NCBI GenBank assembly: GCA_036939975.1
Contig: JALLPB010000045.1
Location: forward strand, 1 to 30,350
From: Cyclostephanos tholiformis
Lineage: Eukaryota; Bacillariophyta; Thalassiosirophyceae; Thalassiosirales; Thalassiosiraceae
DNA: 30,350 nucleotides
Direction: 5' to 3'
The notes under the pieces were generated by a model. The model searched no databases and was not told the DNA's origin. It saw only the letters and a program-made list of their open reading frames with translations. Shown piece after piece: positions 19,334 through 29,857 of this stretch (position 1 is its first letter; each line of letters starts with the position of its first letter). The position numbers were made by a program, and so were the translations under genes.

Positions 19334-20033
19334 TCAGTCCTTGTCCTTCTTCTCCTCCTCGAGGTAGACCTTGACATACTTCTTCGATTGAATGGGGTCC
19401 ATACCGGCTGCCCGATGAACAGCCTCATGGCATGGATGCTATCGCCCTCGTCGATCGTGAACCTGTGGTATAACCCCTCCGGCAAGGTCACCAGATCCCC
19501 CGCCTTCACGTGCATGCACACCCATTCGTCATACCTGTTGCAAACATCGAAGTATCCGGACCCACCAAGGACGTACCGTATCTCCTCGGCGTTGTGTATG
19601 TGCTCCTCAAAGAATGCCCTCACCTTCGTCTTGTACTCGGGCAATGTATTGGGATGGATGGTGATGATGTCGGCGTAGGAGTAACCGCAATCGTCGTGCA
19701 GGCGCTTGAGGTCGGAATCGATGGCGTCGGAGGTGTCCCACGGGATGGCGATTTTTGGATAGGAATATGCCGATGCGTCTAGTTTCCAGTAGCTGTTCGA
19801 AAGGGATGCGCGTGTGTTTGGGGGGGGGTGCATATTAGAGGTTATCCGAATCAATGTGCAACCGCTTCAAATCACACTTTCGAACGCACTTACCAAATTC
19901 CGATCTCCCTCAACTCCTCAGTCGAAAGGGGAACGTTCGGTACCAATTTGTTAGGTGCCTTCTGATCCTTGATATTGCCGTTGGGCACCATCTACCACGC
20001 CTCTGGCCACTCGTTGTTGGGGGCCTGTTCCAT
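19334..20033 (-). CDS. ADI1: acireductone dioxygenase (ARD), reading frame disrupted
   Basis: Exon 1 20033-19894, intron 19793-19893 (GTAAGT donor, CGAACAG acceptor, phase 2), exon 2 from 19792. ARD oxidises the acireductone of the methionine salvage pathway in the cytosol with Fe or Ni. Family marks: PEAW near the N-terminus, EELREIGICYWKLD across the splice junction, FFEEHIHNAEEIRY (metal ligands His, His, Glu), YHRFTIDE (fourth ligand His), MRLFIGQPVWTP. Two lesions: codon 14 is TAG (19994-19992) where the family has Tyr in EAWYM, and the frame slips by one base at the CCCC run 19394-19397. Past this run the other frame gives SKKYVKVYLEEEKKDKD and a TGA at 19334. Without the slip repair the frame runs on to 19171 with an arginine-rich tail. 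Either a young pseudogene or sequence errors. Confidence 0.9.
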
Positions 20034-20243
20034 GTCTCCTCCTCCGCGAGGTTCTAAATATTGTGGGAAAATTTTTGTAAGAGGGGGGGGGAGAGGCCGT
20101 CTCCTCCTCCACGAGGTATTGCGATTTTTTTTGCCTGTGGATGGTATGTACAAGAGTGACCCGAATTTATAGTGTTTTGTGTGGCGGGAAAGGTTCGATT
20201 CGACCAAAGGTTAGATTCAAAAATTCTGCCTATGGACAAGGCC
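20034..20243. promoter_or_regulatory. 5' flank of the ARD gene
   Basis: About 210 bp between the ARD start and the foldback element. A G9 run lies near 20082-20090. No named element is visible. Confidence 0.35.
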
Positions 20244-20544
20244 TAATAGTATTGTAGAGTACTTAGGTACGATTTAGACCCCATATCAAACCGTGTACCT
20301 AAACCCTATGTCTAAGCTTAGACCCTAGGTCTAGGTCTAGACGTAGGGTCTACACCTAGACATGGGGTCAACTTTTTTTCTACATAAGAATTTGTTGAGG
20401 TTGTACTGAAAAAACGTAGACCCCATGTCTAGGTCTAGACCCTACATCTAGACCTAGACTTAAGGTCTAAGCTTAGACATAGGGTCTACATACACGCTTC
20501 GACATGGGGTCTAGAGAGTACGTAGGTACTCTACAATACTATTA
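20244..20544. mobile_element. 301-bp foldback / MITE-like inverted-repeat element
   Basis: The ends are perfect 19-bp inverted repeats (TAATAGTATTGTAGAGTAC and its complement). Beyond them the arms stay complementary over about 130 bp each with scattered mismatches, leaving a loop of roughly 35 bases near 20371-20406. The arms consist of short units around TAGACC, GGTCTA and CATGGGGTC. GCC lies directly on both sides (20241-20243 and 20545-20547), a possible 3-bp target duplication. There is no coding capacity. A transcript would fold into one long hairpin. Confidence 0.85.
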
Positions 20545-20762
20545 GCCATTTGCATTTAACAAAAAAGCTACCTATCTTGAGAACTCTCTTGAACACGGTC
20601 ATTATTTCTCATCAATTCTCTCGCTTATTCTCTCAACCTCATTCAGGCTGGGATTATACTGGATAGGTTTTCATCAAGAAGCCATGATTGAATTTTCCCT
20701 CCAGTGTTTCTATTCGGCTATCGGGACCTGGATTTGTAATTATATTCGCAATAGTGGAAAAA

Positions 20763-20805
20763 TCTGTGCCAAAGAACCTTGTTTCCCGTCCTTTTTTGGC
20801 ACAGA
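20763..20805. repeat. 11-bp perfect inverted repeat
   Basis: TCTGTGCCAAA (20763-20773) and TTTGGCACAGA (20795-20805) with a 21-base loop. It is one of two neighbouring hairpins. Confidence 0.7.
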
Positions 20806-20821
20806 CTTGCCACCGACTTTT

Positions 20822-20904
20822 CCGGCTGTCTATCCGGACCACCTAGGAGAGCCAGATAGAGATGTCTATCCAGCTCCCGGGAAGAGGTCCGGATAGATAG
20901 CCGG
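20822..20904. repeat. 19-bp near-perfect inverted repeat
   Basis: CCGGCTGTCTATCCGGACC (20822-20840) pairs with GGTCCGGATAGATAGCCGG (20886-20904) with one mismatch. The TATCCGG motif recurs in the spacer surroundings. This may be a terminal or subterminal repeat of the Harbinger-like element to the right. Confidence 0.7.
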
Positions 20905-20960
20905 ATAGGATTTTTATGCCCTCTCCCTTACAATAGTGATATCGATTACTCCTCATCGCC

Positions 20961-21821
20961 ATGCCCTCTTTGCCATCTGACGCCCTTGACAATTTGCCTC
21001 CACTAGAGGCCTAGTAGCACATCAGGACATCCGAGCCGCTGTCGCTGAGTCCATCCGTTCTGAGCTGCATGATCTGGTTGTTGATGCCTTCCATAATCTT
21101 CGCCGGATGACGGCCGATGATACTTCACGCTTCAACCCTCTTCGCTTGTCGTTGCTGGGTGGTCAAGTTGTGGTTTCCAACCCTTTTGACTATTCATCCG
21201 GTGAGGACAGTTTGGAAGACAAGGGTTTGCTGTGCAGTCGTGCTGCTCCCAAGTTTTTCTACACCATTGGGGAGTACAAGATGTCCTCTTTTTATCGTGA
21301 GTTTTTGAGCTGATGAATGAAGTAACAGACGGATGGTGGCTGCTAAGTCCTAGCACGTACCTGCTCCTTGCTGTTCTCGTTCAATGCAGTAATCCTGACA
21401 TCGTTGCCAACCCAACTACCGTGTCCACAGGACCCACACGTGAGATTATCCAAAAAAAGACTCAAAAGGACACTCTAGAACTTAGGGTGAAGGATAAATT
21501 GTGGAAATGCATACGACTGGATGTCAGTGGGCAGAGGAATCAATGCTACAGTCAAAGGCTGAGTTGATGGCACAGTCAATTGACTCGGGGACCATCGACC
21601 AAGTGAAGGAGCAACTGACTCTGTTGTCCCAATTCAAGGAGTCATTCATCAAGGTTAGGAATGGCATCAACGGGATGGGAGAAGAGACGTTCAATCAGAA
21701 TGTGAATGACCTACTCAGTGAGCTACCTTTCATCAAAAAGAGGCGTATAATTGGTGATGGAGTTGAGTCCGAAATATCTAACCTCGCTGATACACCGACG
21801 ACAAAGAGTAATAATAAGTAG
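20961..21821 (+). pseudogene. decayed second ORF of a PIF/Harbinger-like element
   Basis: Protein-like pieces in successive frames: MPSLPSDALDNLPPLEA ending in two stops near 21012; an open frame to 21313 that includes RSELHDLVVDAFHNLRRM and GEYKMSSFYREFLS; a lysine-rich piece to about 21510 (KKTQKDTLELRVKDKLWKC); and a helical piece 21540-21821 (EQLTLLSQFKESFIKV and FIKKRRII). It is convergent with the transposase relic and ends 49 bp from it. PIF/Harbinger elements carry a second, DNA-binding ORF beside the transposase, which is the inferred role. No HTH is clearly visible in what remains. Confidence 0.45.
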
Positions 21822-21870
21822 GAAGTATAAATGGAAATAGTAATATTTAGTTTCTCTGTCCACTACTTCG

Positions 21871-22740
21871 TTATACTTTGTTCAAGTCTCTCCAAACTCG
21901 GAGATGGTGGCAAAGTTGCATGCACCACTCATCAAACGCCTCCTTCAACTTGGCTGCATTCTTATTCCCTTGATTTGGCTGCTCCTCAGACAGACCCTCA
22001 AGCCACATGCCATTGTTGGCCAAATGCACACCCCGCACCAAGGAGGCTTATCCTCTCTCACCATCTTGCTCACCATCATGTTGTGCAGGACTGCACAAGT
22101 TAGAAAGATTTCGCCGCACGTCTTTACCTCTCTGTACTTGCCCTTATCAAGAGAAGCCCACCACCCCTTCAAGATACCAAACACACACTCAACATCCTTC
22201 CGGAGACTCTTAACCTTCGACAAAAAATAGTCCTCAAGGCATCTGTTCATCTGAGATCCCATAAAGGGTCAAATGGTTGTCGGCCCAGCAATGTAGCCAT
22301 TGTTGCAGATCACATAGACACCTGTTGCAGAAGAAATCCTCTCATCATTGGGCATAGTACTTCCATTCAACAGGAGATAGCCAACCCTTGTTGAGAAGAT
22401 GAATGTTATTGTCTATCTTGACAATATGCTTATCGTTGTTACTTCCAAACTGAGGACCAAACACTCCAAGAATGTGACAATCATAGTCTCTGATGCATTC
22501 GAATGCAAGTGATGGATATGAATCCTTACTTTTAGAGCGATTATAGTCACCGGCAGGACAATTTGCCCTCTTCACGTGAACAACATCAACTGATCCGGCA
22601 ACACCAGGGAGGCCTTCTTCCTCATACCGGCACATTCTTGGCAGCAGCTCCTCCATCGTGCAAGGCATGAAGACATACTCGTGGGATATGCTTGCAACAT
22701 GCGCAACAAAAGATAAGTAGAAGTTGTGACACACAAATGT
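21871..22740 (-). pseudogene. PIF/Harbinger-type DDE transposase relic
   Basis: Matches the plant-transposon/DDE_Tnp_4 pattern. GLPGVAGSVDVVHVKRANCP holds the first catalytic Asp, ILGVFGPQFGSNNDKHIVK the second, and KDVECVFGILKGWW the catalytic Glu, followed by FLTCAVLHNMM. At least three lesions are seen: a frame slip near 22348-22352 after WKYYA, an in-frame TGA at 22271-22269 (between PTTI and PFMGS, where Cys is likely), and another slip near 22045, after which the original C-terminus (NAAKLKEAFDEWCMQLC...) runs to a TAA at 21871. The N-terminal third has drifted into other frames above 22734. The element cannot be autonomous. Confidence 0.8.
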
Positions 22741-23967
22741 GTGTCAGCTGCTTCAACTGGCGGAACAACTGCAGAGAACCCTGCTGTGGTGGTAAAGGCT
22801 AATGAACAGCACTTTTTCAACATTTTTTCAACACAGTTTTTCTCATGTCCATGAATGACTTGTAATTGTGTGACTTCATTGGCCGTGGAATCACATTTTC
22901 TGAAAAACAAGATATGAGCAGACCAAAACAGGGAAAAAAAGGAAGCAACAACAAGAAACTAAAGCAGACAGCATTTTCTGCTGAAGGGGACAACAAATCT
23001 CAGCATGCTGACAGGATTAAATTTTTGGAACCCACCATGGAAATCGTCCCTCATGTTGAAAGCCACAAGGATGCTGATGCTAAGTGCTGTTGGTGCCATT
23101 TCGCCCAGGTACGAGAAGTAACAAGGACGAGACGCCAAATTCGACAGGAATTTCAGCTTCCACGTCGCCCACCTCCCTAAGATTGGTATCGCTGCAACAA
23201 AGGCAAGGCGTATTCTATGGCGTGATCTGGTCACAAGGCTGCCTGAATGAAGAAGCGCAAACCCAAGAAGGAAGAGAAGCTAAAGAAGGCAGAGGCAGAT
23301 CATGAGGTACATTAAGACCGATGTCACAAGTGGCGTCATCTTCCTAGGACCATCATCTCGACAGCTTGCCAGAGAACTGGTTTTGTGAGCTGAACAGAAG
23401 CACAAGAGAAGACAAGGCAAAACAACAAGATAGGGGGTAGATCGACTTCGCCAAAAAATGACAGCGACAAGGAAAGCGAGGTTGATGGACCGGATGAAAG
23501 GGCTGCGTTGATGGATTCGATTGATGCGAAGGGGAAAAGTGTGAGGTTATTATTTGCTCGGGGTCGAGAAAGGCGACGGCAGCAATTTTAATCCCAAGCG
23601 GACTCGACGTATTGACAGTCATGCTATAAATCGATATTTTTTCCTTGAGTCTTTCGTTTAGGTCAGATATAAAACATTATTCGTCGTAACTGTTCAAACG
23701 CTATCACTTTATTTAGTTCCAAGTAATCAACAAGCCTTTCCATCCCAGTCGTAGCTTCGCATTCATACATCACAAGAGCCGCTCCAAGCAATGCATTATT
23801 TGGGAGAAAGTCCACAATATCTACCTCCAACTAAACAATGAGTTGACGCATAACTACTTTTTTTAATCAATATTAAACATCAAATCAACTTTGGCTTAAA
23901 ACCTTGCCCATCGTTACTAACCATTCTATCGCACATAAAAACGGCACATCCTCCGATGTCATCATAT
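22741..23967. other. decayed transposon flank, no intact gene
   Basis: A plus-strand frame at about 22916-23180 begins MSRPKQGKKGSNNKKLKQ and has one CCWC motif before losing frame; lysine-rich pieces continue to about 23300 and 23400-23590 in shifting frames. This looks like more transposon-derived coding debris. From 23600 to 23967 the sequence is AT-rich and empty apart from the 3' flank of the protease gene. Confidence 0.4.
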
Positions 23968-25020
23968 TTAAATATTTTCGTCAAGAGATCCCTTGCCCGC
24001 TTTAGATTCGATTTTTTGCGCCTTGCTCTTGCCCGCTTTGGATATGATTTTTTGCGCCTTGCTCTTGCCCGCTTTGGTAGGAGTTGTCGTTGGCTTGGCC
24101 GTTGGAATATTCGTGGTTGGCCGACCTGTAGTAGGCTGTGACGTAGGCGTTGCAGTTGGACTTGATGTCGTTGGGCTAGCCGTTGGCTTGGGCGAAAAGG
24201 TGTCGATCATTTCAGATATGGCTTGCTTTAGAGGAGGAATATCAATCCTAACTCCAAAGTTGGAACTTTTATCACCAGCGTTGTTGGTGCAGGCGCCAGT
24301 TGTGTGGATTCCTATTGCTTTGCCCGTTTCAGCGTGCAGGATGGGGCTACCAGAATCTCCACCCTAAATTATGTGTAATATCAATCGTGGGTTGTTAGTA
24401 TTGTCAATTGTCAGATTCATAAATCGAAGTAGGATAAACTTTTGTAAGAGGCTTACCGTGGAATGGGCTTTGTAGTGAAGTGTATTGTCCTTAATCTCCA
24501 ACAATGCGCCCGTGTGTGTAGTTTGAGGCTGAATCAATGTTGGCATAATTTGTCCATACCCTGTAATGGTGATGCTATTTCCATCAACTTTGGAAGGCAC
24601 ATCACCGAAAGTATACCATCCGCAGCCTGGTTTCCCGCACTTCTCGCTCTGTGCGACCCCTGGCAACTTCAATGTAATAGAATTATCAAGCAGGTGTCCA
24701 ACTGCCCAATCCTCTGTATCGCCCCTACGATATGATGAAAGTTCCACCTCATACTGATCCTCAGGAGGGGCATCTGATGTATCGAACGTAAAATGTACTT
24801 GCGTAATACTTTTACAATGTGCAGCTGTGAGGAAAACACTCTCACTAATCAACCATACGGTGCAACGAGAAGGGAACCCCCGACCCTGTCTGACGTCTTG
24901 GGAGCGGATCCGATCGTCAGTAGGTCCGCAGATGCTAGATGGGGTGACATCTTCTCCAAGTGTTTCTCCGATTACCAATACAAGGAGGAAGAGGATGGCT
25001 TGAGACTTCATTGTTAGCAT
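23968..25020 (-). CDS. secreted trypsin-like serine protease with Pro-Thr linker and Lys-rich repeated tail
   Basis: Exon 1 25020-24457, intron 24364-24456 (GTAAGC donor, ATTTAG acceptor, phase 0), exon 2 24363-23968; 319 residues. The start gives a clear signal peptide (MLTMKSQAILFLLVLVIGET; an alternative ATG lies at 25011). The S1-type triad is complete: His68 in LTAAHC, Asp104 in EDWAV, Ser192 in GGDSGSP, the motif that opens exon 2. Two Cys near CGKPGCGW and the pair around the His could form disulfides. Residues 245-284 are a PT-rich linker. Residues 285-313 contain two and a half copies of a 13-residue unit, KAGKSKAQKIxS. The linker and tail resemble parts of diatom extracellular or silica-associated proteins, so wall or matrix attachment is an inference. 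Confidence 0.9.
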
Positions 25021-25450
25021 AAAGTAATGAGCCTTCGGAGCTTCGAGGCCAGGCGATTTCATTTTTTAACGAGCCGCGTGTGTTTTGTACTATTTTCGTC
25101 TTTTTCGTAGTTTGTCGAAAAGTGATTCGCAAAGATTATTTGATACGAACTCAGATACTAGGGAATTCAAATGCTTTTTGCGAAAATCGCTGCCTTTTGG
25201 TTGAAAGTTCGTAAGTCGCAGAAGTGTATTGAATCCTATGTCAGAAATCAATCGCTCACTCATCGCAGATGAAAATAGTACGAGTTTAATCCAAGTGTGT
25301 CCTGAAACGGAGGTTTTGCTTTTGGGAAAAACTGGATAATCGAGTGGGCTTAGACAGCCTTTTTTTGCGGTGTGACAGTGACAAAATACGCCCATGGGCG
25401 TACGATACGACGAATACTCTCGTATGGTTCCCGCCATCGGAGTATAGACT
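25021..25450. other. protease promoter region and 3' sequence of the large gene
   Basis: AT-rich. Minus-strand frames continue from the large gene across the N but lose its composition, so I do not accept them as its natural C-terminus. Confidence 0.4.
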
Positions 25451-25451
25451 N
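25451..25451. other. single unresolved base (N) inside a coding frame
   Basis: It lies at the exact edge of the 55-bp duplication and interrupts the large minus-strand gene. Removing it would put the frame into REVYTPMAG, which matches the REV of the 12.7-kb copy for three residues only. Confidence 0.9.
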
Positions 25452-25506
25452 TCTCTCCCGGCACGGTGCATGCTCCCAAGGTCAGAATCGTCTATACTAC
25501 CTGGAG
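25452..25506. repeat. 55-bp sequence repeated at 12713-12767
   Basis: Second copy of the duplicated segment. Upstream coding context differs (YHSPPGS here, WRNLSPGS there), with weak residual similarity just outside the identical block. Confidence 0.9.
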
Positions 25507-28315
25507 GCGAATGGTACCGAACACTCTCATGATCTCGGAAGTCATCTACTACCGATGATGTCGCATCTTGTCTCCATCCCTGAAGAAACTGCTCATCCTG
25601 AACGATGATATTACTCGTGTTGGTAAAATATGGTTGCTGTGGTTCTACTTGCCCATTTATTCTAATGCCTCTCTCACTTCTGTCCACCATGGAGTATGCA
25701 TCGTCATCGGCACCGCAATCAAAGCAGAAAAAGAAGTTTCTCTTCGCAGTTTTTGGTGCACTGTGATTGACTTTCGCTCCTAAATTTTCTTGAACAAAAT
25801 TATCGTCCATGTTAATGTGATACCGCATTATCCTCGAATCGTCGACAGTATTTAACGTGTACTCAGCCGTGCAATCGTCAGTTTCGATTGTTTCCCAGTC
25901 ATAGTAGTCGTCATCTTGATGCTGTTCAATTTCAGTTTTGCCAAGAGCTGAAAGCGAATTGCCACAGCAATCAATCGAATTCCTTGGAGGGGGATTGCGT
26001 TCGCTTCGCTTTAAATTATTTGTATGGTGACTCTGCGCCGTCACGCTCGGATCACATTCGGGAACCTCAGGTAAGTGATGAACAATAATCTCGCTTGGAA
26101 TATTGGCTTGAAAGTACGACGAGGGAGGGATATACTCCTTGGCATTGCCCGTGGCATCCACCTCCTGTTGACTGATCGAATATGAATGATTCCGCGAGGC
26201 TAGTAATAACTCTTCTGTTACGGAGTTCGCAAGACCAGGATCATCTGACGTTGCCTTCTCAATAAACATTGTCCCCTCGATGATACTTTCAAGAGTAAGT
26301 TGATCTTGCTTCGCCTTGTCGAGTTCTGTAATGATCTCATTGAGAGATTTGTTTTTTATCTCGTCGACATTACTGGTTTGGAGAGTGAGTTCCAACGCAG
26401 CCTGAGATTCTCTTGCCCTGGCAAGCTCCGCCTTGAGTTGGCATTGTAAGTTGGCAAGACTCACAGGCGAGATGTCTTGCGTGGACGCGCATTTACCTAG
26501 TCTGGTGACGACCTTGTTGAGCTGATCTTGTAACTTTACGAGATTGATAGGCTGCCCAGTGTCATCCGACTTGACGATACCTTGGTTCGCGGGATCTTGA
26601 GTGACTGCTGATGGAACTGTGTGCTCAGTTATTTGACCTCTTACCGTAGATATCAACTCGGCCAACTCATGATTGGCTTCTGTCGTGGCCGTCTGACCGA
26701 TTGCGGGGTTCTGAAATGGATTTCGCAACTCAGTTTCTTTGGCACGTTCTTCCTGTATCTGGATTCGCAACTTCGCTAAGTCAGCATCAGGAAGATCATT
26801 CGACTTGATGGAAGGGCTATAATTCAATTCGTAGGTCGACGAAGTGAAAGAGGGAATTTTCTGGATCATCGTTGACGGCAAACTATTCGTCCCAGTAATC
26901 GATGGAACTGACGAAGCCCCGTGCTCGTTCTCTTCGGCGGTCCACTTGCGATTTCCATCGCTTAATTTCAATTTGAGAACTTCGCAAACGACGCATATCG
27001 TCGATCCGTTTCCAAGCAACAACTCCGGACCGCTGCAAATTTCACATCTTTGATTGTCCATCAAAGACCCTCCTCGCCCCTGCTCGCGAGCGATCTCGAT
27101 GCACGCAGCGTCCGATAAAGCGCCAATTTCCTCTCTTACATTGCCAACACTCGCGCCAGGTGGAACTCCCGCGGTGATGCGTTTGGATATGGCCTCTGTA
27201 ATGATCGTACGGTTTTTTTCGATCGGGCAATACGCGCACTCATTGACACCGTCGACGGAGGCAGCGAACAGGGCCCCCGGCTTCCTGAGAAGTGCCATTG
27301 TGCATTTCGAGCAGTGATTCCGCGTCATCGTGTACCCGGCAAGAATCATCTCGCACAGCACATTCATCGCGAGGGTTCTGCTCTTGCGAGGAGGGTCCCT
27401 CTTGCCGTTTCCTGCGGTGGATACGTCCCATTTGGCCGTGTGGGCGACAGAGGCGACTAGCGGATTTACGGACTCCAAGGATGATTCGGTCCTGGGCCGG
27501 GATAATACGACGCCTTTTGTACTGAATTTCGACGAGGTTGGGATGTCATTCGATTGGTCGCCGATGGACTTTCTGGTTCTGACGCTCTGGTCATCATCGG
27601 CGGCTTGCCAAGGTCCATCGTTGCGATCGGCCTCGAATGTCACCTTTTTAATGTTCTCTAGGTAAGAAATCCCGGTCGTGGGCAACTGGTAGGGATTCGC
27701 GATCTCGGAAGACGACCTACCCCTTGTGATACTCCTCGACGCCAGGCTCTGCCTCGTCAGTTGCTCGAGCCGGGCCGTCGATGCATCGCGTTGGAATGAT
27801 GCAGAGGAGGGGTACTGGGTGGTCATGCCACGCAACAGGCGGCTCTTGGCATTCAGCACCGCGAGCCTGGAATCGATATCCGACGTATCCCTTAGGCCGA
27901 CGACATTCGTCGTTCTCATCTTGCCCGCGCCGTCAGTGTTGCCATTTCCACTGCGAGGCGAGTATTGAGCGGGGTGCACGGTGTTATCGTCATCACGGGA
28001 GGAGGTCCCAACTACTCTCCCTCCTCCTCCCCCTCCTCCTCCTCCTCCTCCTCCTGCTCTGCAAACCAAATCGTCCAGATGGTGGTGGATCTTCGTCGAG
28101 GACGGGTGGTACTGATGATGAAGATGATGCCGAGACGGGATCATCGATGGACGGTGATAGTGATACGAATTGTTCTTGCCGGCCTTAGTCGTATTTATCA
28201 ACGGCACATAATCATCCCCCGGCGGATCCTCGCCCCGCGGCCCGTCAATGTCCCCCTCCTCCGGAGGCTCGTTGTTCCTCATCGAAATTGCAGTGGTATT
28301 CATGGTAAGCTCCAT
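25452..28315 (-). CDS. large low-complexity protein with p27-autoantigen-type zinc ribbon and coiled coil, 3' end uncertain
   Basis: One frame of about 954 codons from ATG 28315 (a second Met is at residue 5) to the N at 25451. Residues 88-99 are poly-Gly. At 315-362, MNVLCEMILAGYTMTRNHCS followed by KCTMALLRKPG and ECAYC fits the Auto_anti-p27/ZNRD2 zinc ribbon (LLxGYxM, then CxxC twice). A second CxxC pair, CEIC and CVVC, lies at 422-446. Residues about 560-745 contain heptad-like helices (LVKLQDQLNKVVTRLG, LANLQCQLKAELARARESQA) suggesting coiled-coil dimerisation. The C-terminal part is acidic with a YYDWETIETDDC patch and a Cys pair. A scaffold or microtubule-linked role is possible, but function is not established. 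The true end may lie at 12250-12767. Confidence 0.75.
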
Positions 28316-29223
28316 ACGGGCAATCGAAATCCTTCTTATCCTTGTTATCTATCTAGACCGCACTGGAAGTTCGCCTTCGATACTATGCATGAAATATTAC
28401 GACTCTACTGCTTGATAAGGGAGAATCTGCGTTTCATGCAAGTTTTTTGCAAATAATCACATTGAGGTATCCAAAAGAAGCCAATGCCTGAGTACTGCCA
28501 TGTCATTATGCCATGATCGCGCGGTGCTGCGCTGACATAAAATCTGTCTCCTCTAGAGAGATGAGAGTGGCTTATCCCACCCCATTTTGTGAGTTGAAAT
28601 TGGGGTGAGTTGTATTTTTTACCGTCGGGCTATCAGTTTTTAGGAAAAAACATAAACTCTCTCGTGAAAAATGGGAAGCTAAGAATGCTAAATAATAGAC
28701 AAAATAGTTTTTCTATAGTTCCTACGTGAAGCTTGGGTTTCCATCTCAACACACAGAGGTGCGCACAATTACTATTTAATATATCATCAGACTTTACCAA
28801 CAAAGTGTGGAAAATCGTCGAACCAAATAATAGTACCTACTTCTGTACAATTGATTTTTTTTTTGTTAGATGGTTTCTAGCGAGTTGCTAAATTAGTCGC
28901 ATGCATGCAAGTTGTGAGATTTTTTACAAGAGAACAGTACGTCGGTGCGTAGGAACTAAATGTAGCCAAAAAGCCAATTCTTCCTCCCACAACCAAATTC
29001 TCCGTATCGTATCCCCCCCTCCATGGCTGCTGACCCATCCATATGCTGCCGCCGATAAAAGTTAGTCGCCCCCCCCCCTCGCGGGACGTCTGAAAACACC
29101 CTCACCGACGATCCCCCCCGCCCGGCGCCGCTCTCCCGCCTCGTTGAAAGGTGAAAATAATTATCGAAGGCGCACATCGTCATTTTCTACCTCCGCCGCC
29201 GCTACCACCCGCGACGCCCACAA
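28316..29223. other. intergenic region, divergent promoters, no gene
   Basis: AT-rich to about 28950, then GC-richer with C9-C10 runs near 29070. It separates the minus-strand large gene from a plus-strand coding tract, so both promoters should be here. Confidence 0.5.
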
Positions 29224-29857
29224 TTGATCACCATGCCCGGTCCCGGGGCGACTGATCCCGCGGATCTGCATGCACACGCTCGTGAACATCTCGGCCTATC
29301 CATGCAGCTCGAGCAGACGCGTCGCGAGACTCCTCATACGCTCGACGAGTATGATGGTAGGCGTCTGCCTCCTCTGCCCTCGTCGTACCATCGCCGGGCA
29401 TTACGTATTCGATGACGGTCGAGGGGAGTTATCGTCCAGGAATGACGTCGTCCCGATCGTCGCCTCGGCCTACTCGTCCTCCGCTTCCTCTTCCTCCACC
29501 GAGGAGGTGGAGAGGGGGGGGGGTAGGGGAACGACGGGAAGGTCCGACGACGGCGGCCGCTCCTCGACGACGCATTCTCGAACCTCGACGATGGGGAAAG
29601 GTACGAGACGGTCCTCGTCGGTCTGTGCGCGAAGATCGTCAATGACGGATCGGAGACAAATGCCAGGATTGGTATGATCGATCCGATGAGGCTTTTGGGC
29701 GATCGGCGATAAGGCATTGAAGGTATCGCAGGCCGTCGGCTTCGGATCGACGATCGTGACCTGCGTGATGATCAACGTCCTCGGCGGACCGTTGCACCTC
29801 GAGGACATCACCCCCCTGACCAACCTTGATAACTTCTTCGACGACATCGCATCGTCG
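29224..29857 (+). CDS. unassigned coding-like tract with frame changes
   Basis: The first ATG opens a convincing N-terminus (MPGPGATDPADLHAHAREHL) that reaches a possible GTAGGC donor near 29353. Later pieces in other plus frames are also protein-like with GC-ending codons: HYVFDDGRGELSSRNDVVP (about 29400-29460), RYETVLVGLCAKIVND (about 29600-29690) and STIVTCVMINVLGGPLHLED (about 29745-29815). A G10 run near 29514 and positions near 29695 are where the frame changes. Introns, sequence errors or decay could explain this. The minus strand is open without a stop from 29919 to 29470 and is a rival reading. No family recognised. Confidence 0.35.
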
